NCBI GenBank assembly: GCA_047609825.1
Contig: JBLFXJ010000048.1
Coordinates: 1 to 33,502, forward strand
Direction: 5' to 3'
From: GCA-2862545 sp047609825
GTDB taxonomy: Bacteria; Myxococcota_A; UBA796; GCA-2862545
Length of the DNA: 33,502 bases
Of the stretch, positions 1 to 7,998 are shown piece by piece (within the stretch, counting starts at the first letter, position 1; every line of letters starts with the position of its first letter). The translations under genes were made by a program, and so were the position numbers. A model generated the notes under the pieces. The model was not told the origin of the DNA. It saw nothing but the letters and a program-made list of their open reading frames with translations, and did no database searches.

Positions 1-300
1 ATGACCTTCAAAGGCCTGTCCTCCTGCTCGAGGGAAGCCCCCACCGTGGATCCGCAACCCCAGAGTATTTTCTTCCAATCTGTGCCAAGTCCATTGACAC
101 ATTCCGCCAGCAGGCACCGGCTCTCTCTGACTCCGCTCGGACCCTGATCCATCGGCCCGCCGAGATCGATCGGCCTCTCCTGCCCGGCCTCTCCTGCCCG
201 GCCTCTCCCGCTCGGCCTCTCCCGCCCGGCCTCTCCTGCCCGGCCTCTCCCGCCCGGCCTCTCCCCGCCCGACCCCGCCGAACCCGAATTCTCGCAGGAC
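1..300. other. Intergenic stretch without a supported gene
   Basis: No reading frame here resembles a protein; the long antisense frame is a shadow of the transporter to its right. The first 120 bases are less GC-rich than the rest. They are followed by the 14-bp tandem repeat described separately. The stretch lies downstream of the leftward transporter gene, so it could hold its terminator, but I see no clear hairpin followed by a T run. Confidence 0.6.
171..269. repeat. Seven-copy 14-bp tandem repeat
   Basis: Seven head-to-tail copies of CGGCCTCTCCYGCC, where Y is C or T. Copies begin at 171, 185, 199, 213, 227, 241 and 255. The last copy has one extra C and the third ends in T. There are no spacers and no dyad, so this is a minisatellite-type repeat. 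It lies just past the end of the transporter gene. Confidence 0.9.
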
Positions 301-2487
301 CTACGCCAACGCCGATTCCTGCCCAGAGTCCCGCACGAAGACACATGGCGCCCCCGCCGCCCGGTGGATCTCCCACAGCCGCTCGAGCTCGATGGTCGGC
401 GGCAGGCCAAACAGGTGCACATCCGCCGGTGGACCGTTCCGCAGCTGGTCGAGCAGGGAGCCCCGCAGCACATGCGAGGTGGTGCGCGGCAGCCGGCCCA
501 GCTGCACCAGGTCGTCGAGGAACTGCTTCGCCGGCTCGGTGGGGCCATCGCCCCGGAGCACCGTGCACAGACGAGTGGACCCGCTGTCGGGGCGGGTGAG
601 CAGGTAGGCGAGCAGCACCGGCAGGTCCAGGTTCGTCACCCGCAGGGCGAGCTCCCAGTCCGGTGACCGATCCGACAGCCACACCGCCGCCTGCGCCGCC
701 TTGGTGAGCGGCAGCTCGGGCGAGTCGAACAGGAGCACCACCCCCACCTGGTGCTTCACGGCGTGGTCGAGCACCACCTGGGCGACGGCGTCGCTGGTGT
801 GGCGGGCCGAGAGCAACACGAGGTTCGGCGCGAAGAACGTGCCCTGCATGGCGCTGATGCTCAGCCGCGCGCCCTGGGCCGGGGTCTCCTCCGGCATCAG
901 GTGCCACGAACAGAACCGCGCCCGCTCCCGCATCGCCTCCACGAGCTCGTCCATCGGCTCCTCGAAGCCGTCCTTCAAGGCGACGAACTTCACCGAGCCC
1001 TGCGATGCGATCAACGCCTCGGCGGCGGGCGCCACCGAGCGCAGCTCATCTTCCGAGGCCACGGGCACGAGCAGGTCGGGCTTCCAGGTGCGGGGGCTCT
1101 TCCGCATCTGGGCGGCCTTGCGTGCGGCCCACGCGGCCAGCGTCTGGGCGATGCCGGACTGAACCGTCTCCCAGGGGGTGTCCACGCGCTTACGCCGCGC
1201 GAGCCACAGGTAGATCCCCGTGACGAACATCACCTCGGGCAGACCGCCGGCCGGGCTCGACAGCACCAGCCCGAGCAGGCACGCGCTGGCACCGAGCGCC
1301 GGCACCCAGGTGGGCACGAGGAATGTGGGGCGCCAGCTCACCAGGCCGAGGCCCTGCTCGAGGAACACCACCACGTTTACCGCGAGGTAGGTCATCACGA
1401 AGAAGCTGGTGATCACCGGAGCGATGGCATCGAGCGACCCGGCGAGCAGCCCCGAGGCCGCGATGAGCAGGGTGACGATGGTGGCATTGCGCGGCTCGCC
1501 ATTCTCGGTCTGCTGCTGCAGCCAGCCAGCACCGGGCACCACGTCGTGCGCGGCCATCGCCTGGAGCAGGCGGGGTGCCGCGACGAGGGACGACATCGCC
1601 GCCATCAGGGTGCTCGACAGGAGCCCGAACAGCACCATCTCGCCAACCGCCGCGTGGTCCACCATCGCGAGCTTGTTCGTGAGCAGCTCCTCCCGCGGGA
1701 TGACCGTGGCGTACCAGATGGCACCGATCACGTACACGGCGAGGGTGGTGCCCCACGCGAACATCGTGCCGCGGGGCACAGAGCGTGAGGGGGAGGCGAG
1801 CTCGCCGCTCATGCCGGCGCCAACCATGATGCCGGTGGCCGCCGGGAAGAACAGCGCGAAGCACTCGAGCAGGGAGGCCTCGGGGAACCGCCCGATGATC
1901 ACCAGCGGCTGGGGGCGCGCGTCCCACCAGCCGCCGAGGGCGCTGAGGATGGCGACTGCGACGACCCAGAGCATCACCGCCTGCGCCCGGGAGGCGAGGG
2001 AGGCGGACCGGAGCACGACCGCCGCAACGCTCGCGAACGCTACGCCGGCCACGATGCGCGGATCGTGGGTCGGGAAGATGTAGCCCCAGCCCTCGGCGAA
2101 CGCGAACAGGTACATCGCCGAGCTGACGGTCTGCGCGATGAACAGGGGCACGCCGATGGCGCCGCCGGCCTCGAGTCCGAGTGCGGCGGCGATGATCGCG
2201 AACGCGCCGCCGGCACGGAGCCGGAGGTTGGTGGCGATGGAGGACAGCGACAGCGCCGTGGTGCCGGTGATCAAGAACGCCGCGCCGATGACGAGCAATG
2301 CCCCGCCCAGCCCTGCGTTCCCGACGAGCCAGCCCTCCCGAAGGTAGAGCATCGCGCCGAGCACCGTGAGCACAATGGGGCGGTACACACCGGCGAACGT
2401 ACCGAACCCGGCTTGTCGCGCTTCGCTTTGCATGGGCATGGAGGTAGCGCCCTGCCCAGCGGAGGTCCACGGATCCCTTGTCTCCAT
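301..2487 (-). CDS. SLC12/amino-acid-permease-like cation-chloride cotransporter
   Basis: Inner-membrane transporter of 728 aa. Residues about 35-480 form a series of hydrophobic helices of the APC superfamily. A conserved helix near residue 220 reads GIMVGAGMSGELASPSRSV, the signature of the Na-K-Cl cotransporter (SLC12) branch rather than ordinary amino-acid permeases. Residues about 500-728 are soluble and resemble the cytoplasmic C-terminal domain of that family. The substrate is therefore probably a cation plus chloride, though amino-acid transport is not excluded. The start is the ATG at 2487. Two other in-frame ATGs lie at 2439 and 2433, and none has a convincing Shine-Dalgarno site. 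The open frame runs further upstream to 2802, but that part crosses a palindromic repeat and looks non-coding. Confidence 0.8.
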   Translation of the reverse strand: METRDPWTSAGQGATSMPMQSEARQAGFGTFAGVYRPIVLTVLGAMLYLREGWLVGNAGLGGALLVIGAAFLITGTTALSLSSIATNLRLRAGGAFAIIAAALGLEAGGAIGVPLFIAQTVSSAMYLFAFAEGWGYIFPTHDPRIVAGVAFASVAAVVLRSASLASRAQAVMLWVVAVAILSALGGWWDARPQPLVIIGRFPEASLLECFALFFPAATGIMVGAGMSGELASPSRSVPRGTMFAWGTTLAVYVIGAIWYATVIPREELLTNKLAMVDHAAVGEMVLFGLLSSTLMAAMSSLVAAPRLLQAMAAHDVVPGAGWLQQQTENGEPRNATIVTLLIAASGLLAGSLDAIAPVITSFFVMTYLAVNVVVFLEQGLGLVSWRPTFLVPTWVPALGASACLLGLVLSSPAGGLPEVMFVTGIYLWLARRKRVDTPWETVQSGIAQTLAAWAARKAAQMRKSPRTWKPDLLVPVASEDELRSVAPAAEALIASQGSVKFVALKDGFEEPMDELVEAMRERARFCSWHLMPEETPAQGARLSISAMQGTFFAPNLVLLSARHTSDAVAQVVLDHAVKHQVGVVLLFDSPELPLTKAAQAAVWLSDRSPDWELALRVTNLDLPVLLAYLLTRPDSGSTRLCTVLRGDGPTEPAKQFLDDLVQLGRLPRTTSHVLRGSLLDQLRNGPPADVHLFGLPPTIELERLWEIHRAAGAPCVFVRDSGQESALA

Positions 2488-2552
2488 TGCCGCGATAGAC
2501 GATCCGGTCGGTTTGGGGGGAGTTCTACCTGTCGCGGGCGCGAGGCTCCGGT

Positions 2553-2579
2553 CGAGACCGGCGATCATCGCCGGTCTCG
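2553..2579. repeat. 27-bp palindrome, copy 1
   Basis: Two perfect 13-base arms (CGAGACCGGCGAT and its complement) surround a single central C. The 27 bases are the exact reverse complement of the copy at 3682-3708. This copy lies upstream of both the leftward transporter and the rightward RTX gene. No T run follows, so it looks more like a dispersed palindromic element than a plain terminator. Confidence 0.9.
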
Positions 2580-2704
2580 CTCGCCGGGGTTGCCCGGAAG
2601 CCTCGTTCCGCGTCACCTGACCGGGATAACAATCGCGCCTGGTGCATTGTTGTCGTGTGGCCGGAAGCGACCCTGCTACGCTGTGAACAGCCGATGACAG
2701 CCGG

Positions 2705-3670
2705 GTGGGCGAGCGCTCCCCCCCCAACACGATGTCGGTGTGGGGGGAGGATCCCGCCGGCGACAAGTTCTGCTGCGTCACCCAGGAGACCGACATCGAC
2801 ACCGTGTGGATCCAGGCCGATGTCGAGGACCACGTGGACTACATCAACCTCACCTATACGCCGGTGGCCGGCCCGACCTACGACCTCGAGAACACGTCCG
2901 CGACGTCCATGGTGGTCTATGTAGAGACCATCGGCAGCTCGGTGATCCGGGGGTCGAATGACGTCACCGACTACGTCGAGACCCTCAACGAGAACTGCTA
3001 CGGCAGCAGCGCCAGCGCAATCGTGTACGGCAACGACGGCGACGACCTCATCGAGGGCTGCACCGGGGCCGACGACCTGAACGGCGGCGCCGGCAAGGAC
3101 ACCATCGAGGGGGCCGGCAGCGGCGACACGATCCGCGGCGGAAACGGCGCTGACGACATCGACGGCGGGAGTGGCGCCGACACAATCTACGGGGAAAACG
3201 GCAGGGACACGATCGACGGCGGCTCGAGCGGCGACACGATCTACGGCGGCGACGACGACGACACGATCTACGGTGGCGCCGGCGCTGACATCCTGCACGG
3301 CGAAGACGGCGACGACGAGATCTTTGGCGAGGCCGGCGACGACACCATCCGGGGCGACTTGGGGTTTGACACGCTCCACGGCGGGGCCGACAACGATGGC
3401 ATCGCCGGCGGCGGCGGCACCGACACCCTGTACGGCGACGCCGGCGACGACTCCCTGTGTGACGCCTTTGGCGGGGACAAGTTCCTCGGGGGCGGCGGCG
3501 ACGACACGCTGTACTACCAGTCCTCGATGTTCGGTCCCGGTCCCGACCCGACCAGCAACGCCGGACTGGTCTTTGACTCGGACACCTGCGGGCACCCGTC
3601 CTGGGGCACTTCCTGGGCCGGTGGCTACTGCGCCTACACCCAGACCGTGCGTCCGGCGGCCTGTCCCTGA
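2705..3670 (+). CDS. RTX-type calcium-binding repeat protein, N-terminus unclear
   Basis: About 321 aa. Residues ~108-270 contain roughly 16 glycine/aspartate nonapeptides of the GGxGxDxIx type, such as YGGAGADIL and FGEAGDDTI. These fold as a calcium-binding parallel beta-roll. An N-terminal ~100-residue region and a Cys-containing tail (ending RPAACP) flank the repeats. Such proteins normally act outside the cell, but no signal peptide or lipobox is visible. Neither possible start, GTG 2705 or ATG 2732, has a ribosome binding site. A C8 run at 2718-2725 lies between them. With one more C the frame would open from the ATG at 2694, but that extension is still not a signal sequence. The gene may be truncated at its 5' end or exported by a C-terminal signal. 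Confidence 0.75.
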   Translation: MGERSPPNTMSVWGEDPAGDKFCCVTQETDIDTVWIQADVEDHVDYINLTYTPVAGPTYDLENTSATSMVVYVETIGSSVIRGSNDVTDYVETLNENCYGSSASAIVYGNDGDDLIEGCTGADDLNGGAGKDTIEGAGSGDTIRGGNGADDIDGGSGADTIYGENGRDTIDGGSSGDTIYGGDDDDTIYGGAGADILHGEDGDDEIFGEAGDDTIRGDLGFDTLHGGADNDGIAGGGGTDTLYGDAGDDSLCDAFGGDKFLGGGGDDTLYYQSSMFGPGPDPTSNAGLVFDSDTCGHPSWGTSWAGGYCAYTQTVRPAACP

Positions 3671-3681
3671 CGAGTGATCCA

Positions 3682-3708
3682 CGAGACCGGCGATGATCGC
3701 CGGTCTCG
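3682..3708. repeat. 27-bp palindrome, copy 2
   Basis: Same 13-base arms as the copy at 2553-2579, in opposite orientation, with central G. It begins 11 bases after the RTX stop codon. Transcription of the RTX gene would yield a very stable hairpin here, which could protect or terminate the 3' end. Weaker outer pairing (TGATC at 3675, GATCA at 3721) lengthens the dyad. Confidence 0.9.
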
Positions 3709-3784
3709 CGGGCCACGGTCGATCATTCGTGACCGTACATCCGTCGGGCGGTGAGTATCCTCCGGGCACTCCACAGGAATCCCC

Positions 3785-4475
3785 ATGATCCTCGTCGCCC
3801 TCGCGCTCACCGTCGGCGCCCTCGCCGAGCCCGCCACCCCCCCGCACGGCGGCGGAGCTGAACGCGCTGATCACTTTCCGGTCGAAGGTCCTCCAGGTCC
3901 GCGAGATCCAGACGCTGGTGCCTGGCTCGGTCACGGTGATGCACAGCCACTGGGGCTGGGGCGGGCGCCCGTGGCGGGGGTATGGCTGGCACTCCGGGGA
4001 GGTGGTCGCGGTGGACCCGCCTACGTTCGCGCACGAGTGGGCGGTGTATCAAGGCGCCCAGCGCCTCACCGTGCCGGACTACATGCGGGCGGTCGGGCGT
4101 GGGTCCGAGGCCGCGGAGCTCGGGGCCCGCATCCAGCGGTCGGGGCGCGCCAGCAGGACCTGGTCCACCGTCGGCGTGGCCGGACTGGCGGGGGGGCTGG
4201 CGAGCCTGATCGGCGGAGTCGTCACGTCCGATGCACAGACCAGCCGGTCATTCACGTCGGCCGGGCTCGGGGGCATCGGCATCGGCATCACCGGATCGCT
4301 CATCGGCAGCCTCACCCGCAGCAAGGCGACCACCCTCGCCCACGACTACGAGCACAGCCTCGACGTGGCCGAGGTGCAGCGAGCTGTGCGGGAGCGCAAC
4401 GAGGTGCTCCGCGACGAGCTCGGACTCACGCCGGCGCAGGCCTACCATGAGCTGTCGCGCACCGGCCGGAAGTAG
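3785..4475 (+). CDS. Exported glycine-rich hydrophobic protein, frame broken at a C7 run
   Basis: The ATG at 3785, preceded by AGGA, opens a signal peptide: MILVALALTVGALA followed by EPATP. The frame is then lost at seven Cs (3837-3843). Removing one C joins it smoothly to the frame that runs to 4475 and reads TAAELNALITFRSKVLQV, then PGSVTVMHSHWGW. The joined product is about 229 aa. The second half has two glycine-rich hydrophobic stretches (about 4170-4220 and 4250-4310) that could be membrane hairpins, then a charged helical tail. I recognise no family. Either the run is miscounted in the assembly or the gene is a slippage-switched or dead allele. The fragment starting at 3918 should not be read as an independent gene. 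Confidence 0.65.
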
Positions 4476-4514
4476 GCCGCTCGCGTGGTATTGGGTCACG
4501 AACGGGAGGCCGCG

Positions 4515-5663
4515 ATGCGCACGCTGGGCTGGGTGGTGCTCTGCGGGATCACGGCCTGTGGCGGGTCCGCCGACTCCGACGCGCTGCTGGTGGTCAGCAT
4601 CTCCGCCGACCGGATCGAGGGCCGGCTCCCCCTGACGGTGCAGCTGGACGCGGTGGTGTCGTCCGGTGCGGCCAGCGACTTCACCTGGGACCTCGCCGGA
4701 GTGACGGCCGACGGCGCGTCCGTGGAGCACACTTTCCTCGCCAGCGGCCTGCACACGGTCGCGCTGGTGGCGACGGACGCTGCGGGGGCCCTCGCGCAAG
4801 CCGCGGTGGAGATCGAGGTGGGCCAGGCGCGCTGCCCGGGCACCTCGGCCCCGACCGAGCCGGGCTTCGTCGACGCGCCCGCGCTGATCGAGGTGTCCGG
4901 CCTGGTGGCCAGCCGGGACAATCCGGGCGTGCTGTGGGTGCACAACGACGCCGGCGATGGCCCATACCTGTACGCCCTGGACGAAGACGGCACCCTGCTC
5001 GGCAGGTGGGAGGTGGACGGCGCTGAGCCCCGGGACTGGGAAGACCTGGCCATCGGGTCAGACCCGGAGACCGGCGCCGGGGTGCTGTACATCGGAGACA
5101 TCGGTGACAACGCCGAGTCCCGTGATTCGATCCAGGTCTTCCGCGTGCCCGAGCCCCGCATCGGTGGGCCCGGCGACGGGGTGACGGAGGCCGCGGCGAC
5201 GCTGACCCTCACCTACCCAGAGCGGGCCTACGACGCAGAGACCTTGCTGCTCGACCCGGTCACCGACGACCTGGTCGTGGTGACCAAGAGCTACGAGGGC
5301 GACACTCGCGTGTTCCGCAAGGCCGCCCCCCATGCCGACGGCGATGTGGAGGAGCTGATCCTCGTGGCGGAGCTGGACTTCGACAGCGCGCCCCTGAGCG
5401 GTGGAGCCACCACCGGGGGCGACATCTCACCGCTGGGCGACGCCATCGTGATCCGCACCTACCGGTCCGAGGCCTACCTGTGGCGCCGGGACCAGGCCGT
5501 GCCGCTCGCCGATGCGTTCACCGACCAGCGCCCGTGCGCGATCGCCCTCCCGAGCGAGGGCCAGGGGGAGTCGATCGGGTTTGGCGCCGACGGCGCTGGG
5601 CTGTGGTCGATCAGCGAGGGTGGGAACATCCCGGTGAACTACACCCCACTCCGGTGGAAGTAG
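4515..5663 (+). CDS. Lipoprotein with PKD-like domain and beta-propeller
   Basis: The product is 382 aa. The start ATG at 4515 follows GGGAGG with a five-base gap, so it is preferred over the in-frame start at 4485. The leader ends in the lipobox ITAC, with Cys15 followed by GG. Residues ~30-100 look like a PKD/Ig-like sandwich (PLTVQLDA, then FTWDLAGV and HTVALVATD). Residues ~115-382 contain strands such as VLWVHNDAGDGPYLYALD, DWEDLAIG and VLYIGDIGDNAESRD, which resemble phytase-like or SdiA-regulated beta-propellers. The protein is probably anchored in the outer membrane. Whether it is an enzyme or a binding protein cannot be told. Its stop is only 8 bases from the convergent SLOG gene. 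Confidence 0.75.
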   Translation: MRTLGWVVLCGITACGGSADSDALLVVSISADRIEGRLPLTVQLDAVVSSGAASDFTWDLAGVTADGASVEHTFLASGLHTVALVATDAAGALAQAAVEIEVGQARCPGTSAPTEPGFVDAPALIEVSGLVASRDNPGVLWVHNDAGDGPYLYALDEDGTLLGRWEVDGAEPRDWEDLAIGSDPETGAGVLYIGDIGDNAESRDSIQVFRVPEPRIGGPGDGVTEAAATLTLTYPERAYDAETLLLDPVTDDLVVVTKSYEGDTRVFRKAAPHADGDVEELILVAELDFDSAPLSGGATTGGDISPLGDAIVIRTYRSEAYLWRRDQAVPLADAFTDQRPCAIALPSEGQGESIGFGADGAGLWSISEGGNIPVNYTPLRWK

Positions 5664-5671
5664 CCCGACAG

Positions 5672-6097
5672 TCAGGCGCGCCACGCGCGGTACGGCACCA
5701 CCTGGATGCCGAGGAAGACCGCCACTGCGATGCCGTTGGCGGTCGCATCTGAGCTGCCGTTCCACCCGGCCAGGCACACCGGCGTGGCGCCGAGCTCGGC
5801 CGCGCGGCGCTTGGCCGCCGTCATGAACAGCCAGTTGCGCCGCTTGCCCCACTGCGCACGCTTGAGGGTGTCTGTCGCGGCGTCTTCGGCGGTCATCCCG
5901 TGCTGGGGCAGCCCCCGTGCGATGGCCCAGGCCCTGGCCCGGCGGTCCCATCCGGCCCGCTCGCCGTGGTGCACCTCGAGCACCCGCGCCGCGGCGTCAG
6001 GGCCCATCGCGTCAGCCAGCGCGTCCAGGCCCCGCTGCCAGTGGGCGGGGTCGGTCAGATCACTGCCCCCGGTGACGATCAGCACGATTCGGTCCAT
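5672..6097 (-). CDS. YspA/DUF2493-like SLOG-family protein
   Basis: A small Rossmann-like protein of 141 aa. It opens with MDRIVLIVTGGSD, a beta strand and glycine turn. Near residue 43 it has VHHGERAGWDRRARAWA, matching the HGxxxGxDxxAxxWA pattern of the cpYpsA/YspA group in the SLOG superfamily. The end (GWNGSSDATANGIAVA, then GIQVVPYR) is the usual second nucleotide-facing loop. SLOG proteins bind nucleotides or nucleotide-derived ligands, and the role of YspA-type members is unknown. The start at 6097 has no Shine-Dalgarno site, but TACGAT ends five bases upstream. The gene is last in a leftward group with the C39-like and MtfA genes. Confidence 0.7.
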   Translation of the reverse strand: MDRIVLIVTGGSDLTDPAHWQRGLDALADAMGPDAAARVLEVHHGERAGWDRRARAWAIARGLPQHGMTAEDAATDTLKRAQWGKRRNWLFMTAAKRRAAELGATPVCLAGWNGSSDATANGIAVAVFLGIQVVPYRAWRA

Positions 6098-6150
6098 GCC
6101 GCATCGTACCCGCTTCGCCGGCCACCGCCTCTGGGTCCACATCCACTCTT

Positions 6151-7209
6151 TCAGAACACGATCTGCTCGAGCAGGAACTTGTCGATTCGGCCACCCGGGA
6201 ACGTGCCGTCGGGCTGCACCAGCACCGTGTGCTCCTTGTTCTCGGCCTCGCCGTCGTGCTGGTCGGGGTCGTCCACATAGGTCAGCAGGAAGGTGCCGTC
6301 GGCCAGCGCGATCACCCGGGTGACCATCGCGGCATGGCCGGGTGGGCCATCTTCGCCGTAGAGCAGGTCGAACAGGTCGTCCAGGAGCTGCTGCTCCTCT
6401 TCTTCGGCGCTCTTTTTGTCCCCCAGCGCCTCGTCGAGGGCGCGGAGCAGGTCTGCGGCCTCGGGGTCGGCGGGCGGGTCTCCGCCGCGGTACCGCTCCA
6501 GGGAGCGCCGGACCACGGAGGGGCGCGGGGCGCGCGGGTGGCCCAGGATGTCTCCGACCGCAGCGCGTACTGCGGCCTCGGCGGCCTCCTGTGCGGCCAG
6601 GATCGCGTCGAGGGTCTCCTCCACCGTGGGATCGACCTCCGCCGCCTTGCCCACCACGCCGCCGCGCTTCTCGTCGTCCCGCAGCAGCTCGTCGAGCCAC
6701 TCCTCCCAGTCCTCCTCGTCAGGCTCGTCCCAGGTGATGAGCACCTCCACGTCGCCGCCGGCGTCGAGCAGGTCCATCACGCCGCCCATGCCCGCCGCCC
6801 ACTCCGACCATCGGGTGTCGATGGGAAGGTCGCCGAGCTCGGTATAGGCCGCCTTGCCGTCGATCATGTTGGCATCGGAGGTTCCGGTGTCGGGGTCGGT
6901 GTCCATGAAGAAGTACAGCAGGTCGTAGGCGTCTTGCGGGTCACCGAAGTCGAGCTCGAACAGGTCGCCCATGTACCCGAGCGACCGGGCCACGGACGCG
7001 GGTGCGCACCCGTTCGGGTCTTCGTTGACCTCTGGGATGTCGGCCACGGGCACCTGCACGCCGCTGATCCGGACAATGGGGAGCAGCGGCACGGGTGGCG
7101 GGTGGCGCCACGGCCCGATGTGGGGGACGCCCGGCGCGATGCCCGCGTCACGTGGCCGCGGCGGCACGCGCGGCGGGATCCTGTCGGTAGTACTGCGCCA
7201 ACACCGCAT
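6151..7209 (-). CDS. Putative C39-like papain-fold cysteine peptidase
   Basis: Up to 352 aa. The recognisable element is NGCAPASVARSLGYM at residues ~66-80, which resembles the catalytic helix of C39-like peptidases (Cys68). A candidate catalytic His lies near the end in ENKEHTVLV. Between them are an acidic region (PDEEDWEEWLDELL) and an Ala/Glu-rich, probably coiled segment, both unusual for the fold. The start is uncertain. The ATG at 7209 has GGAGG three bases upstream but overlaps the MtfA gene by 62 bases. A GTG at 7092 would avoid the overlap but has no ribosome binding site. No signal peptide is visible. The assignment rests on one motif and is tentative; coding status is fairly secure. 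Confidence 0.55.
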   Translation of the reverse strand: MRCWRSTTDRIPPRVPPRPRDAGIAPGVPHIGPWRHPPPVPLLPIVRISGVQVPVADIPEVNEDPNGCAPASVARSLGYMGDLFELDFGDPQDAYDLLYFFMDTDPDTGTSDANMIDGKAAYTELGDLPIDTRWSEWAAGMGGVMDLLDAGGDVEVLITWDEPDEEDWEEWLDELLRDDEKRGGVVGKAAEVDPTVEETLDAILAAQEAAEAAVRAAVGDILGHPRAPRPSVVRRSLERYRGGDPPADPEAADLLRALDEALGDKKSAEEEEQQLLDDLFDLLYGEDGPPGHAAMVTRVIALADGTFLLTYVDDPDQHDGEAENKEHTVLVQPDGTFPGGRIDKFLLEQIVF

Positions 7210-7930
7210 ACACCTCCGGCCAGCCCGCCTGCAGCCGCTCGGGCTGCTCGAAGAAGGTCTCGGTCACGACCGCGAAGAACTCGGCGGGGTTGGTGGCGCC
7301 GTAGGCGTCGATGACCGAGCGGCGGCGGGCGGCCACGTCCTGCTGAAGCTCCGAGAAGGCATCACCGAGGGCCGTCGCCCACGGCCCGTACAGCGCGGAG
7401 GGCAGGAGGGGTGCTCCGTCAGCCCGACCGTCGGCGGTGTCGAGCTGGTGGGCGAACTCGTGCAGCACCACATTGTCACCGTCCGACGGGCGCTGCCCGC
7501 CGCGTCGAGCCGCGTCCCATGACAGCACCACGTAGCCATGCCGACTGGACTCCCCGAGCCGCTGCTGGTCCCCCTCCGCGGTGAGCACGCCATCGTGGTC
7601 CACCACCGCCGCGGCATAGGTCGACGGGTAGACCCGCACCACATGCAGCCCGGCGTAGGGCAGGTCGACGTCGAGTCCGAGCAGCAGCACGCAGGCCTGT
7701 GCGGCGATGACCCAGCGCATCGCGTCGGTCACCACCAGCCCGCCGCAGCCCTCGATCGTCTTGTCGTCGAGGAACACCTGGACCAGGCCTTCGAGCCGGT
7801 GGCGCTCGGCCTCGGTCAGCCGCTGGACCAGGGGGACGTCGGCCCGCAGCACCTCCCACGCCTCGGCGGGGAGTGGGGTCTCGCGGAGACGACGGCGGCG
7901 GGCGCGTGCCCATGGGAGCCAGGACCACAT
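7148..7930 (-). CDS. mtfA: MtfA-family zinc metallopeptidase
   Basis: A protein of 260 aa, close to the length of E. coli MtfA. It carries the zinc motif HEFAH at residues 157-161 within VVLHEFAHQLD. A downstream Glu in NPAEFFAV (about 217) is the likely third ligand. In E. coli MtfA is a cytosolic aminopeptidase that is activated when it binds the Mlc repressor and so tunes glucose phosphotransferase expression. No PTS or Mlc gene is in this window, so the local target is unknown. The start ATG at 7930 has TGAGG seven bases upstream. The next gene downstream overlaps its end, consistent with co-transcription. Confidence 0.88.
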   Translation of the reverse strand: MWSWLPWARARRRRLRETPLPAEAWEVLRADVPLVQRLTEAERHRLEGLVQVFLDDKTIEGCGGLVVTDAMRWVIAAQACVLLLGLDVDLPYAGLHVVRVYPSTYAAAVVDHDGVLTAEGDQQRLGESSRHGYVVLSWDAARRGGQRPSDGDNVVLHEFAHQLDTADGRADGAPLLPSALYGPWATALGDAFSELQQDVAARRRSVIDAYGATNPAEFFAVVTETFFEQPERLQAGWPEVYAVLAQYYRQDPAARAAAAT

Positions 7931-7998
7931 GGGGTAGCCTCACCCGATGTGGCCGTCGGCGCGACCGTGGCGTCAGGTGGGCAGCCAGGTCCGGGCCC

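Noticed and set aside
171..269. The 14-bp repeat as a CRISPR array
   Set aside because: Units are contiguous, with no spacers, and are too short for CRISPR repeats; no cas gene is present.
301..2802. The full 833-codon frame as the transporter
   Set aside because: The first 105 codons cross the palindrome at 2553-2579, look non-coding and partly overlap the RTX gene. The ATG at 2487 is a better start.
3048..3716. An arginine-rich minus-strand frame, possibly a nucleic-acid-binding protein
   Set aside because: Its Arg-Arg runs are the antisense reading of Gly-Asp codons of the RTX repeats.
2525..3934. A 469-codon minus-strand open frame with Val/Ala repeats
   Set aside because: It is the complement of the RTX repeats. 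The regular codons of the nonapeptides create the antisense pattern.
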